DNA of 64,000 nucleotides from Suilimivivens sp009774465 (GTDB lineage: Bacteria > Bacillota > Clostridia > Lachnospirales > Lachnospiraceae). The DNA lies in NCBI GenBank assembly GCA_947382645.1, contig CANDAE010000004.1, positions 124,001 to 188,000 of the forward strand, written 5' to 3'. Shown here one piece after another: positions 35,051-43,185 of the stretch; positions within the stretch are counted from its first letter, which is position 1; the number at the start of each line of letters is the position of its first letter. The notes beneath the pieces were generated by a model, which was given only the letters and a program-made list of their open reading frames with translations, did no database searches and was not told the origin of the DNA. The translations under genes and the position numbers were made by a program.

Positions 35051-35893
35051 ATGGGAGTTATGGAAATAGTTCTTATTGTTTTAGGAATCATAGTGTTTGT
35101 ACTCAGTTTTATGCTTCCTGCAGGGAAGAAAAATGAATCTGATGAAAACGCAAAAATAAGCGAAGAGGCCTTAAAGGAAATGCTGGATAAGGAGATGGAA
35201 AACGTCAGGTCGCAGATTGGCGATATTGTTGATGAAACCATAACTTATGCAATGGAAAAAACAGAAAGAGGCATGGATCGGCTTACAAATGAAAAAATGA
35301 TGGCGGTAAATGAGTATTCGGATACAGTTTTGGAAGAGATCAATAAAAACCATAAGGAAGTGGTGTTTTTATATGATATGCTGAATGATAAACATGAAAG
35401 CCTGAAAAATACCGTAAGCGAGGCTGCCAAAACTGCAGATGATGTGAAGCAGACGTTAAAGGATGCGGAGGTTACAGCCAGAGAAGTGAAGGAAAGCGTA
35501 AATGAGGCAGCGGGGAGCGCGGCAAAGACGCAGGACGAGTTTGTTCCCTTTACTCCGGTGAAAGTGGAAGTGCCCCAGGCGGTGCAGGAAGCAGATGTGA
35601 AGGAACAGGATAATTCCCAGGAAGAATCCGGTAAAGAACAGGAACCTGAGCCTCCTAAGAAAAAGCCAAGAAAACCCAGAGCATCCAGGGCAGCAGCTAA
35701 AGAAGCGGCTGCCACAGATGTGCCAAAGGTTGAAGTAGATTTAAATACAGCAGGAAAAAACAATGGAAGAAATAGCAATGAAAGGATTCTGCAGCTTCAT
35801 GAAGCAGGAAAGTCCAATATGGCAATAGCCAAAGAGCTTGGTCTTGGTATCGGGGAGGTTAAGCTGGTTATTGATTTATTTGAGGGAATCTAA
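35051..35893 (+). CDS. SwrB-like protein with membrane anchor and C-terminal helix-turn-helix
   Basis: The 280-residue protein has one N-terminal membrane segment (about 4-22), a long coiled coil (about 35-160), a Pro/Lys/Glu linker and a C-terminal helix-turn-helix-like motif (ILQLHEAGKSNMAIAKELGL, about 247-266, ending in IGEVKLVIDLFEGI). This layout and the place after sigD and before rpsB match SwrB (YlxL) of B. subtilis, which promotes basal-body maturation. Overall sequence similarity is low, so the symbol is withheld. Confidence 0.78.
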   Translation: MGVMEIVLIVLGIIVFVLSFMLPAGKKNESDENAKISEEALKEMLDKEMENVRSQIGDIVDETITYAMEKTERGMDRLTNEKMMAVNEYSDTVLEEINKNHKEVVFLYDMLNDKHESLKNTVSEAAKTADDVKQTLKDAEVTAREVKESVNEAAGSAAKTQDEFVPFTPVKVEVPQAVQEADVKEQDNSQEESGKEQEPEPPKKKPRKPRASRAAAKEAAATDVPKVEVDLNTAGKNNGRNSNERILQLHEAGKSNMAIAKELGLGIGEVKLVIDLFEGI

Positions 35894-35970
35894 GATACGC
35901 CGGTTTTAATTGCGGCTTTCATGTTTGGTAAAATACCGAAAAACAGTGCATGAATGTTTAGGAGATAAAT

Positions 35971-36645
35971 ATGAACTTGAAGTATTATCTGAGAGGCCTT
36001 GGAATAGGTATTGTTATGACTGCATTGATTATGGGAATAACTGCGGCAGGGAAAAACAAACCTCTTAGTGACAGTGAAATAATAGAACGCGCAAAGGCGC
36101 TTGGAATGACGGAAGAAAGTACTTTGCTGGCGGATGCGGCAGAGGATGGCTTACAGGAAGAAGAGGAATTATTGTCAAACGAAAATGAAGAGTCTGGTAA
36201 GGAGCAGATGCCGGAAGAGGCGGATGCTGTGGCGCCGGAAGCCACAGAAGAGGCTGCACCTGCGTCCAGCGCTACACCTGTGCCAACGATGACAGCAACA
36301 CCGGAAGCTACAGCGACACCAGAGCCGACGACTGAACCAACCGCTGTTCCGACACCTGATGCAACACCTGCGCCGACGGCCAAGCCGACGCCTAGTGCTA
36401 CGCCTGTGCCGGCTGAGGAAAGTACCCAGGAAGTGGAAGGAATTACAATTCAAATCAACAGTGGTGATGGTTCCTATACTGTATGTAAAAAGCTGGAAGA
36501 GGCTGGGCTGGTGGATTCAGCTTCCGATTTTGATACTTATTTGTGCGAAAAAGGATATGATAAGCGTATTAATGTAGGAACATTTACAATTCCGGAAGGA
36601 GCGGAACCTGATCAGATTGCCAGAATACTTGCCCGGGTGGAATAA
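35971..36645 (+). CDS. MltG-like N-domain protein without catalytic domain
   Basis: The 224-residue product has one N-terminal membrane anchor (about 7-27), a long acidic then Ala/Pro/Thr-rich linker (about 55-155) with many TPE/TPVP repeats, and a C-terminal domain of about 65 residues (ITIQINSGDGSYTVCKKLEE, then a KRINVGTFTIPEG segment). That domain resembles the LysM-like first domain of MltG (YceG) endolytic transglycosylases, but the catalytic domain is absent. It may bind glycan strands or modulate an MltG elsewhere; this is inference. It is the last gene before the operon terminator. Confidence 0.75.
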   Translation: MNLKYYLRGLGIGIVMTALIMGITAAGKNKPLSDSEIIERAKALGMTEESTLLADAAEDGLQEEEELLSNENEESGKEQMPEEADAVAPEATEEAAPASSATPVPTMTATPEATATPEPTTEPTAVPTPDATPAPTAKPTPSATPVPAEESTQEVEGITIQINSGDGSYTVCKKLEEAGLVDSASDFDTYLCEKGYDKRINVGTFTIPEGAEPDQIARILARVE

Positions 36646-36702
36646 TCGGACAGTAGTTTGAAATACTTGATTACAATAGAATAAAACAGCACAGAATGCA
36701 TG

Positions 36703-36730
36703 AAAAATCCCTTGCAAGAGGGGTTTTTTT
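36703..36730 (+). terminator. Terminator ending the flagellar/chemotaxis block
   Basis: AAAAATCCCT pairs with AGGGGTTTTT (one U-G pair) around a six-base loop, and the 3' arm runs into seven T. It lies 58 bases after the MltG-like gene. The loop TTGCAA also serves as the -35 box of the following promoter. Confidence 0.85.
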
Positions 36731-36740
36731 ATGCTATACT
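36712..36740 (+). promoter_or_regulatory. Promoter of rpsB-tsf
   Basis: TTGCAA (36712-36717), a 17-base spacer and TATACT (36735-36740) form a vegetative promoter, with an additional TG at 36732-36733. The -35 box lies in the loop of the upstream terminator. The transcript would carry a leader of about 100 bases before the rpsB ATG. Confidence 0.75.
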
Positions 36741-36847
36741 TTTCTCGTTGTGACTATAAATCACGCATGTCCATCAACTGCTGGTGCTTTTTAAGTCTGC
36801 AGAAGAGAAGAAGATGTGCGGAAGTAAAACCAAATGGAGGTAGAAAC

Positions 36848-37618
36848 ATGAGCGTTATTTCAATGAAGCAGTTATTAGAAGCGGGTGTTCATTTTGGACA
36901 TCAGACAAGAAGATGGAACCCTAAGATGGCTCCTTACATTTTCACAGAGAGGAATGGCATTCATATTATTGACCTGCAGAAGTCTGTAGGTAAGGTTGAT
37001 GAGGCTTACAGAGCAGTTTTTGAAATTGCACAGCAGGGCGGAACCATTCTTTTTGTAGGAACCAAGAAGCAGGCACAGGATGCTGTTAAGACAGAGGCTG
37101 AACGCTGCGGTATGTACTACGTAAACGAGAGATGGCTTGGCGGTATGCTTACCAACTTTAAGACCATCCAGAGCAGAATTGAAAGATTGAAAGCAATCGA
37201 GACAATGGCAGAGGATGGAACCTTTGACGTTCTTCCCAAGAAGGAAGTTATTGCACTTAAGAAGGAATGGGAGAAGCTTGAAAAGAATCTTGGCGGTATC
37301 AAAACCATGACAAGAATTCCTGATGCTATTTTTGTTGTAGATCCCAAGAAGGAAAGGATCTGTGTGCAGGAAGCCCATGCACTTGGAATTACATTAATTG
37401 GTATTGGTGATACCAACTGTGATCCTGAAGAACTTGATTTTATCATCCCTGGTAATGATGACGCAATCAGAGCAGTTAAGCTTATCGTATCAAAAATGGC
37501 AGACGCAGTGATTGAAGCAAATCAGGGCGAGGAAAATGTAGCTGCTGAGATGGAAGAAGCAGCAGGTGAAGCAGCCCCGGAGGACATTGAAGAAGTTGCA
37601 GCAGCAGATGCTGAATAA
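36848..37618 (+). CDS. rpsB: Ribosomal protein S2
   Basis: S2 is a small-subunit ribosomal protein. The product from ATG 36848 has 256 residues and starts MSVISMKQLLEAGVHFGHQT, the exact family opening; GGAGGT is 6 bases upstream. An in-frame ATG at 36731 is within the promoter. The C-terminus is an acidic Glu/Ala tail common in Gram-positive S2. It is followed 24 bases later by tsf, the conserved pair. The leader of about 100 bases could host autoregulation, but no known S2 leader structure was recognised. Confidence 0.98.
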   Translation: MSVISMKQLLEAGVHFGHQTRRWNPKMAPYIFTERNGIHIIDLQKSVGKVDEAYRAVFEIAQQGGTILFVGTKKQAQDAVKTEAERCGMYYVNERWLGGMLTNFKTIQSRIERLKAIETMAEDGTFDVLPKKEVIALKKEWEKLEKNLGGIKTMTRIPDAIFVVDPKKERICVQEAHALGITLIGIGDTNCDPEELDFIIPGNDDAIRAVKLIVSKMADAVIEANQGEENVAAEMEEAAGEAAPEDIEEVAAADAE

Positions 37619-37642
37619 TATATTGAGGAAGGAAGAGTAAAA

Positions 37643-38581
37643 ATGGCTAATATTACAGCAGCTATGGTAAAAGAATTAAGAGAGATGACCGGTGCAGGCA
37701 TGATGGACTGCAAAAAGGCTCTTGGCGAAACTGATGGCGATATGGATGCTGCCGTTGAGTTTCTTAGAAAGAATGGTCAGGCAAAGGCTGAGAAGAAAGC
37801 AGGCAGAATTGCAGCAGAAGGTCTTTGTAATGTAATTGTGAAAGATAATAAGGTTGCAGCAGTCGTAGAAGTTAATTCTGAGACAGATTTTGTTGCTAAA
37901 AATGAAGAATTCCAGAGCTTTGTAGCGGCAGTGGCACAGCAGGCAGTTGAATCCGATGCAGCAGATATGGATGCATTTATGGCAGAAACCTGGAATGCTG
38001 ACACTTCCATGACTGTAAAGGATGCGCTGGTAGCGAAAGTAGCTAAGATTGGTGAAAATTTAAATATCAGAAGATTTGAGAAGGTAGTGGCTGAGGATGG
38101 CTGTGTGGTATCCTATATTCATGGCGGCGGAAGAATCGGCGTTATTGTTGAGGCAGCTACTGATGTAGTGAATGATTCCGTTAAGGAAGCGCTTACAAAT
38201 CTTGCAATGCAGGTTGCAGCACTCTCTCCCAGGTATGTGTCTACAGAGGATGTTTCCGAAGAGTATAAGGCTCATGAGAAGGAAATTCTTATGGCACAGA
38301 TTGCCAATGATCCCAAGATGGCAGGCAAGCCGGAAAAGGTGATAGAAGGTGCGGTAACAGGTCGTCTCAACAAGGAATTAAAAGAAGTATGTCTGTTAGA
38401 GCAGGTATATGTTAAGGCAGAAGATGGAAAGCAGACTGTAGCACAGTATGTAGCTCAGGTTGCAAAGGAGAATAATGCAAATCTGTCAATTAAGAAATTT
38501 GTTCGTTTTGAGACTGGTGAAGGCATTGAGAAAAAAGTAGATGACTTTGCAGCAGAAGTTGCTGCTCAGGCCGGTATGTAA
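37643..38581 (+). CDS. tsf: Translation elongation factor Ts
   Basis: EF-Ts recycles EF-Tu from GDP to GTP. The 312-residue product shows the N-terminal UBA-like domain (VKELREMTGAGMMDCKKALG), the core TDFVAKNEEF motif and the conserved HIGGGGRIGV-like segment, here IHGGGRIGVIVEA. GGAAGGA lies upstream of ATG 37643. It is cotranscribed with rpsB and followed by a strong terminator. Confidence 0.98.
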   Translation: MANITAAMVKELREMTGAGMMDCKKALGETDGDMDAAVEFLRKNGQAKAEKKAGRIAAEGLCNVIVKDNKVAAVVEVNSETDFVAKNEEFQSFVAAVAQQAVESDAADMDAFMAETWNADTSMTVKDALVAKVAKIGENLNIRRFEKVVAEDGCVVSYIHGGGRIGVIVEAATDVVNDSVKEALTNLAMQVAALSPRYVSTEDVSEEYKAHEKEILMAQIANDPKMAGKPEKVIEGAVTGRLNKELKEVCLLEQVYVKAEDGKQTVAQYVAQVAKENNANLSIKKFVRFETGEGIEKKVDDFAAEVAAQAGM

Positions 38582-38599
38582 TTAAAGAATAAAGATGTA

Positions 38600-38629
38600 A
38601 AAGCCCGAAGAACGCTCTTCGGGCTTTTT
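38600..38629. terminator. Bidirectional terminator between tsf and mntP
   Basis: A perfect 12-bp stem (AAAGCCCGAAGA with TCTTCGGGCTTT) closes a four-base loop at 38612-38615, followed by T residues on the plus strand and a shorter T run on the minus strand. It serves tsf and probably also the convergent mntP. Confidence 0.92.
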
Positions 38630-38642
38630 ATATATAAATGTT

Positions 38643-39215
38643 TTACAGATTGATGACTCCCAGGTGCTCAAGAAGGATTTTAATACCCATAAGTATTAAG
38701 ATCACGCCGCCTGCAAATTCTGCTTTTGCTTTATATTTTAGTCCAAAGAGACTGCCTGCTTTAAGCCCTGCTGCAGAAAGAATAAATGTGACGATGCCAA
38801 TGGATAACACAGCAGTTATTATATTTACATCAGGGAGCAGAGCAAAGGTGACGCCTACAGCCAGCGCGTCTATACTGGTGGCGACGGCCAGCACAAACAT
38901 TGTTTTTATGGAAAAGGAATTGTCAGAAGAAGGCGCACTTTCTTTACCCAGGGATTCATAAATCATATTTCCGCCAATAAACGAAAGAAGAACAAATGCG
39001 ATCCAGTGGTCAAAGGAGGTAATGTAGCTTTCAAAGGCAGAGCCTAAAAGATAACCTGCTGCAGGCATGAAAGCCTGAAAACCGCCGAACCATGCGCCTG
39101 TAATAAGCAGATGTTTTGCAGAAATTTTTTTAACTGCCAGACCTTTGCAGACAGATACTGCAAAGGCATCCATAGAAAGTCCAATGGCGATTAAAAGTAA
39201 TTCAATAAAATTCAT
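38643..39215 (-). CDS. mntP: Manganese efflux pump MntP
   Basis: MntP (YebN) exports manganese. The 190-residue protein has six predicted membrane helices in two similar halves, each with the family motif: LSMDAFAVSVCKGL (residue 14 on) and TSIDALAVGVTFAL (about 113 on), whose aspartates are needed for transport. It is read on the opposite strand to its neighbours. The predicted leader is only about 60 bases, too short for a yybP-ykoY manganese riboswitch, so control is probably by a protein or absent. Confidence 0.94.
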   Translation of the reverse strand: MNFIELLLIAIGLSMDAFAVSVCKGLAVKKISAKHLLITGAWFGGFQAFMPAAGYLLGSAFESYITSFDHWIAFVLLSFIGGNMIYESLGKESAPSSDNSFSIKTMFVLAVATSIDALAVGVTFALLPDVNIITAVLSIGIVTFILSAAGLKAGSLFGLKYKAKAEFAGGVILILMGIKILLEHLGVINL

Positions 39216-39281
39216 TTTCTTTTCCTTTCTTCTGTATATTTTTGAGACTGTTTGTAATTGTATGGCAGGATAGTAGAGTAT

Positions 39282-39310
39282 ATATTATAAATAATTGAAA
39301 AAAATGTCAA
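39282..39310 (-). promoter_or_regulatory. Candidate promoter of mntP
   Basis: On the minus strand a perfect -35 box TTGACA lies at 39310-39305. TATAAT is at 39289-39284 (15-base spacing) and TAATAT at 39287-39282 (17-base spacing); one of them is the -10 box. The promoter is divergent from that of the deacetylase gene. Confidence 0.6.
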
Positions 39311-39347
39311 TAGAGAGTTTTTATTCTCAGAGAAATAATTTACCTCT

Positions 39348-39375
39348 TTCACACAAATGTATATTGTGATACAAT
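39348..39375 (+). promoter_or_regulatory. Candidate promoter of the deacetylase-bactofilin-pyrH cluster
   Basis: TTCACA (39348-39353) and TACAAT (39370-39375) are 16 bases apart, with an extended TG at 39367-39368. The predicted start lies about 25 bases before the deacetylase ATG. Confidence 0.55.
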
Positions 39376-39407
39376 ATATTCAAATCGTTTGCAAGGAGTT
39401 TTCGTTC

Positions 39408-40325
39408 ATGGAGGGGAATAGTGATCGGAGAAAAAGAGTCCAGCGGCTGAAAAAGATTATATTGGCTCTCATAGCTGCACTTATTGTTATTCCGGTTATT
39501 ATAAGTGTAATTCTCGGTATACGCGTGATACAGTTAAACCACAGGATACAGAAGCTGGAAGCTTTACTTGCGGCAAAAGAAAGTGAGGCAGGTGAAGTGA
39601 CAGGCGTTTATGCCACGACTCCTGTGGAACAGTCATTGCGTGATGCTTCATTTGTGCAGCAGACGGTTGAAATGGAAGAAAATAAGGACTATCAAAAACA
39701 GATTTATCTGACTTTTGATGACGGTCCCAGCAGTAACACAGACAGAATTCTTGATGTCCTGAAAGAATATGATGTGAAGGCAACCTTTTTTGTTGTTGGC
39801 AAGACAGACGAGCAGTCGATAAGAGCATACCAGAGAATTGTAGAAGAGGGACATACGCTGGCAATGCATTCTTACAGTCATGTATATAATGAGATATATG
39901 ATTCCAAAGAAAATTTTATGGAAGATCTGGAGATGCTGCAGGAACATCTTTATCAGATTACAGGCATTTGGCCAAGGTTTTACCGATTTCCGGGAGGAAG
40001 CTCCAATACAGTCAGCAGGACAGATATGCAGGAACTGGCGGCCTGTCTGAAAGAAAATGGAATCACATATTTTGACTGGAATATTGCGTCGGGGGATGCA
40101 ATCAGTGGGCAGCTTGCCGCAGACAGTATTGTAAATAATTGTCTGGGAAGTATTGATAATTTTAATGAATGCATGATTTTAATGCATGATGCAGTGGGGA
40201 AGAATACAACAATAGAGGCACTTCCTGAGATTATTACGAAGGTCAGGGAAAGAGGAGATGCCGAATTCTTACCTATTACAGATGAAACCGTACCGATTCA
40301 GCATATAACGGTAAATGATAAATGA
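39408..40325 (+). CDS. Membrane-anchored polysaccharide (peptidoglycan/chitooligosaccharide-type) deacetylase
   Basis: The 305-residue protein has one N-terminal membrane anchor (about 18-40), a coiled-coil stalk and a NodB-type carbohydrate esterase 4 domain (about 98-300). Catalytic motifs are visible: TFDDGPS with the metal-binding aspartates, HSYSH with the metal histidines, and RFPGGS. It probably removes N-acetyl groups from cell-wall glycan outside the membrane. ATG 39408 follows AAGGAG; an ATG at 39357 lies in the promoter. The gene is followed 27 bases later by a bactofilin. Confidence 0.92.
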   Translation: MEGNSDRRKRVQRLKKIILALIAALIVIPVIISVILGIRVIQLNHRIQKLEALLAAKESEAGEVTGVYATTPVEQSLRDASFVQQTVEMEENKDYQKQIYLTFDDGPSSNTDRILDVLKEYDVKATFFVVGKTDEQSIRAYQRIVEEGHTLAMHSYSHVYNEIYDSKENFMEDLEMLQEHLYQITGIWPRFYRFPGGSSNTVSRTDMQELAACLKENGITYFDWNIASGDAISGQLAADSIVNNCLGSIDNFNECMILMHDAVGKNTTIEALPEIITKVRERGDAEFLPITDETVPIQHITVNDK

Positions 40326-40352
40326 TTATGATACGAATGGAGGATTTTAAAG

Positions 40353-41093
40353 ATGGGTTTTTTCTCAGATTTGAAGGATGACTTGTCACAGGCAGTCAAC
40401 GAACTTATGCCGGAGGAAGACGGGCAGGAAGCAGTAAGCGAGGCGGCACAGGAGGAACTGATACCGGAGGCTTCACATGAGGCAGACAGTTTTGATACGG
40501 ATTTAAGCCAGATGCTTGATAAGGTTGAGGAAGAAATGGGAGTGGAAGCACCCATCCAGGAACCTGTTTATAAGGCACCGGCCGTAGAGGAAAAGAGAGT
40601 GGAGATGTCTATGTCTTCCTCCAAGCATTCCATGAATGAAGAATCAGTATTTACCGAATCCATGATTATTAATGGTAATATTGCGACGGAAGGCAGTTTG
40701 GATATACGAGGAAGTATTGTAGGAAATATAGAGGCCCTTGGAAAGCTGAATATTACCGGAAATATTCAGGGGAATTCCCAGGCTGCTGAAATCTTTGCAG
40801 ACGGAGCAAAGATTACCGGCGAGCTTAGAAGTCTGGGAAGCATTAAAATCGGACAGAGCTCAGTTATTATCGGAAATATTTTTGCCAACAGTGCAGTGAT
40901 TGCAGGTGCGGTAAAGGGTGACATTGATGTAAAAGGACCTGTGATTCTTGACGCGTCAGCAATTATTATGGGAGATATTAAATCCAAATCCGTGCAGATT
41001 AATAACGGTGCTGTGATTGAAGGTATGTGTTCTCAGTGCTATGCGGAAGTAAATCCCAGCTCGTTCTTTGAAGAACTGAAAAAAATGAAATAA
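40353..41093 (+). CDS. Bactofilin-family polymer-forming protein
   Basis: The 246-residue protein has an acidic, probably disordered N-terminal region (1-95) and a central bactofilin beta-helix (about 100-225) with repeated GNI/GSI turns (NGNIATEGSLDIRGSIVGNI). It ends in a short tail with SFFEELKKMK. Bactofilins form cytoplasmic filaments that often place cell-wall enzymes; pairing with a glycan deacetylase upstream suggests joint work on the envelope. The N-terminal MGFFSDLKDDLSQA helix may target a partner or membrane. GGAGG precedes ATG 40353. Confidence 0.9.
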   Translation: MGFFSDLKDDLSQAVNELMPEEDGQEAVSEAAQEELIPEASHEADSFDTDLSQMLDKVEEEMGVEAPIQEPVYKAPAVEEKRVEMSMSSSKHSMNEESVFTESMIINGNIATEGSLDIRGSIVGNIEALGKLNITGNIQGNSQAAEIFADGAKITGELRSLGSIKIGQSSVIIGNIFANSAVIAGAVKGDIDVKGPVILDASAIIMGDIKSKSVQINNGAVIEGMCSQCYAEVNPSSFFEELKKMK

Positions 41094-41107
41094 AGTGAGG
41101 CGTAAAT

Positions 41108-41803
41108 ATGCGGAGGATTTTACTGAAGTTAAGCGGGGAAGCTCTTGCAGGAGATAAGAAAACAGGTTTTGATGAAGAGACTGTAAGGGCAGTGGCATTG
41201 CAGGTAAAACAGTTGGCAGACGATAAAATTCAGATTGGAATTGTTATTGGAGGCGGAAACTTCTGGCGTGGAAGAACAAGCGAAAATATTGACAGAACCA
41301 AAGCTGATCAGATTGGAATGCTGGCAACTGTAATGAACTGTATTTATGTGTCAGAAATTTTCCGCAGTGTGGGAATGCAGACGGAAATTCTTACACCTTT
41401 TGAATGTAGCAGCTTTACAAAGCTTTTTTCCAAGGACAGGGCAAATAAATATTTTAATAAAGGCACTGTTGTGTTTTTTGCAGGGGGAACAGGGCACCCT
41501 TACTTCTCCACGGATACGGGGGTGGTGCTTCGTGCAGTAGAGGTTGAAGCGGAAACCATTCTTTTGGCTAAATCAATTGATGGTGTTTATGACAGCGATC
41601 CAAAACTGAATCCGGAAGCAAAAAAGTATGAAGAGATCAGTATTGATGAAGTAATTGCAAAAAATCTGCAGGTAGTGGATATGACGGCATCTATTTTGGC
41701 AAGGGATAATAAAATGCCTATGTGGGTATTTGATCTCAATGAAAAAGACAGTATTGTAAATACAGTAAAAGGCAATTTTAACGGAACGAAAGTGACCGTA
41801 TAG
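41108..41803 (+). CDS. pyrH: UMP kinase
   Basis: PyrH phosphorylates UMP to UDP in pyrimidine nucleotide synthesis. The 231-residue product starts MRRILLKLSGEALAGDKKTG and shows IVIGGGNFWRGRT and DQIGMLATVMNC, all hallmark amino-acid-kinase motifs. It starts 14 bases after the bactofilin, and GTGAGG lies before ATG 41108. The pyrH-frr-uppS-cdsA-dxr-rseP order is widely conserved. Confidence 0.98.
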   Translation: MRRILLKLSGEALAGDKKTGFDEETVRAVALQVKQLADDKIQIGIVIGGGNFWRGRTSENIDRTKADQIGMLATVMNCIYVSEIFRSVGMQTEILTPFECSSFTKLFSKDRANKYFNKGTVVFFAGGTGHPYFSTDTGVVLRAVEVEAETILLAKSIDGVYDSDPKLNPEAKKYEEISIDEVIAKNLQVVDMTASILARDNKMPMWVFDLNEKDSIVNTVKGNFNGTKVTV

Positions 41804-41817
41804 AGGGAGGTTTATTT

Positions 41818-42369
41818 ATGGATGAAAGACTGAAAGTTTATGATGATAAAATGAGAAAGACATATGAGCATTTAGAGGGGGATTATCTGGGAATCAGAGC
41901 CGGCCGTGCCAATCCCCATGTGCTGGATAAACTTCGAATTGATTATTATGGTACACCTACACCAATTCAGCAGGTTGGAAATGTAACCATACCCGAGGCA
42001 AGAATGATTCAGATTGCACCCTGGGAGAAGTCTCTGATTAAGGTAATTGAAAAGGCAATTCTTACATCTGATATTGGAATTAATCCATCCAATGACGGAT
42101 CAGTGATAAGGCTGGTATTTCCCGAACTGACGGAAGAGCGAAGAAAAGACCTGGTAAAGGATGTAAAAAAGAAAGCGGAAGAATGCAAGGTTGCAATCAG
42201 AAATATCAGAAGAGATGGAAATGATGCTTTTAAAAAGCTTGTAAAGGAAGAAGTATCCGAAGACGAAATCAAAGAGCTTACCGATAATCTGCAAAAATTA
42301 ACGGATAAGTATACGAAGGATGTTGATAAGCTGATGGAAGAAAAGTCTAAGGAAATCATGACGGTATAA
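41818..42369 (+). CDS. frr: Ribosome recycling factor
   Basis: Frr splits post-termination ribosomes with EF-G. The 183-residue protein has standard length and the family features: IRAGRANPHVLDKLRIDYYG near residues 26-45 and TEERRKDLVKDVKKKAEECK in the second half. GGGAGGT is upstream of ATG 41818. A terminator-like hairpin follows before uppS. Confidence 0.98.
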   Translation: MDERLKVYDDKMRKTYEHLEGDYLGIRAGRANPHVLDKLRIDYYGTPTPIQQVGNVTIPEARMIQIAPWEKSLIKVIEKAILTSDIGINPSNDGSVIRLVFPELTEERRKDLVKDVKKKAEECKVAIRNIRRDGNDAFKKLVKEEVSEDEIKELTDNLQKLTDKYTKDVDKLMEEKSKEIMTV

Positions 42370-42384
42370 ATGCAACGGAAACAG

Positions 42385-42428
42385 AGGGGCGGCGATTGAA
42401 TTTATGATCGCAGTGCCCCTTGCTTTTT
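42385..42428 (+). terminator. Hairpin between frr and uppS, terminator or attenuator
   Basis: AGGGGC (42385-42390) pairs with GCCCCT (42415-42420), and inside it GCGAT (42392-42396) pairs with ATCGC (42407-42411) around a ten-base loop. The sequence TTGCTTTTTAA follows. It can end or reduce transcription before uppS; the downstream genes have no clear separate promoter. Confidence 0.65.
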
Positions 42429-42455
42429 AATAATTATTTCAGCGCGGAGGGAGCT

Positions 42456-43172
42456 ATGCCAGAGGAAAAGAAATTACTTATGCCGCAGCATGTGGCGATT
42501 ATTTTGGACGGAAATGGAAGGTGGGCCAAAAGTAAGGGAATGCCCAGGAATTACGGTCACGTACAGGGAGCAAAAACGGTTGAGGTGATCTGTGAAGAAG
42601 CATATAAAATGGGAATACAGTATTTGACGGTATACGCCTTCAGCACAGAAAACTGGAACCGCCCTAAGGACGAGGTCGATGCGCTTATGAAGCTCCTTAG
42701 AAATTATATGAAGACCTGTCTTACCACTGCCAGGAAAAATCGTATGTGCGTCCGTGTATTGGGAGATAAAACAGGGCTGGATGAGGACATTAGAAACCGG
42801 ATTGAACAGTTGGAGGAATCCACAAAGGATAATGACGGCCTTCATTTCCAGATTGCCCTTAATTATGGAGGCAGGGATGAGATCGTACGTGCGGTAAGAA
42901 AAATTATGGAAAAAGCAAAAAAGGGAGAAATAGCTGAAGAGGAATTGACGGAAAGTTATTTTTCGGATATGCTTGATACCCGGGGGCTGCCTGAGCCGGA
43001 TTTATTAATCCGTACCTGCAATGAACAGAGGATATCAAATTTTCTTCTATGGCAGCTGGCATATACGGAATTTTATTTTACCGAGGCAGCCTGGCCTGAT
43101 TTTACAAAAGAAGAATTGGTCAAAGCTGTGGAAGCATATAATCATAGAAACAGAAGATATGGCCGCGTTTAA
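42456..43172 (+). CDS. uppS: Undecaprenyl diphosphate synthase
   Basis: UppS adds isopentenyl units in cis to make the C55 carrier lipid for cell-wall synthesis. The start at ATG 42456 has GGAGGGAG upstream; the longer in-frame ATG at 42420 lies in the hairpin. The 238-residue protein shows the active-site motif HVAIILDGNGRWAKSKGM and a C-terminal RTCNEQRISNFLLWQLAYTE segment. It uses diphosphates derived from the Dxr pathway encoded nearby. Confidence 0.97.
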   Translation: MPEEKKLLMPQHVAIILDGNGRWAKSKGMPRNYGHVQGAKTVEVICEEAYKMGIQYLTVYAFSTENWNRPKDEVDALMKLLRNYMKTCLTTARKNRMCVRVLGDKTGLDEDIRNRIEQLEESTKDNDGLHFQIALNYGGRDEIVRAVRKIMEKAKKGEIAEEELTESYFSDMLDTRGLPEPDLLIRTCNEQRISNFLLWQLAYTEFYFTEAAWPDFTKEELVKAVEAYNHRNRRYGRV

Positions 43173-43185
43173 GGAGGAGTAAGTC

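Noticed and set aside
34441..35241. 266-codon minus-strand reading frame
   Set aside because: It lies antisense to three well-supported plus-strand genes and has composition of a shadow frame (Ser/Phe/His rich).
36741..36847. Known ribosomal S2 leader RNA
   Set aside because: The region is long enough for a leader, but I could not recognise a defined S2-binding structure by eye.
39216..39310. yybP-ykoY manganese riboswitch before mntP
   Set aside because: The leader between the best promoter and the gene is only about 60 bases and lacks the known paired elements.
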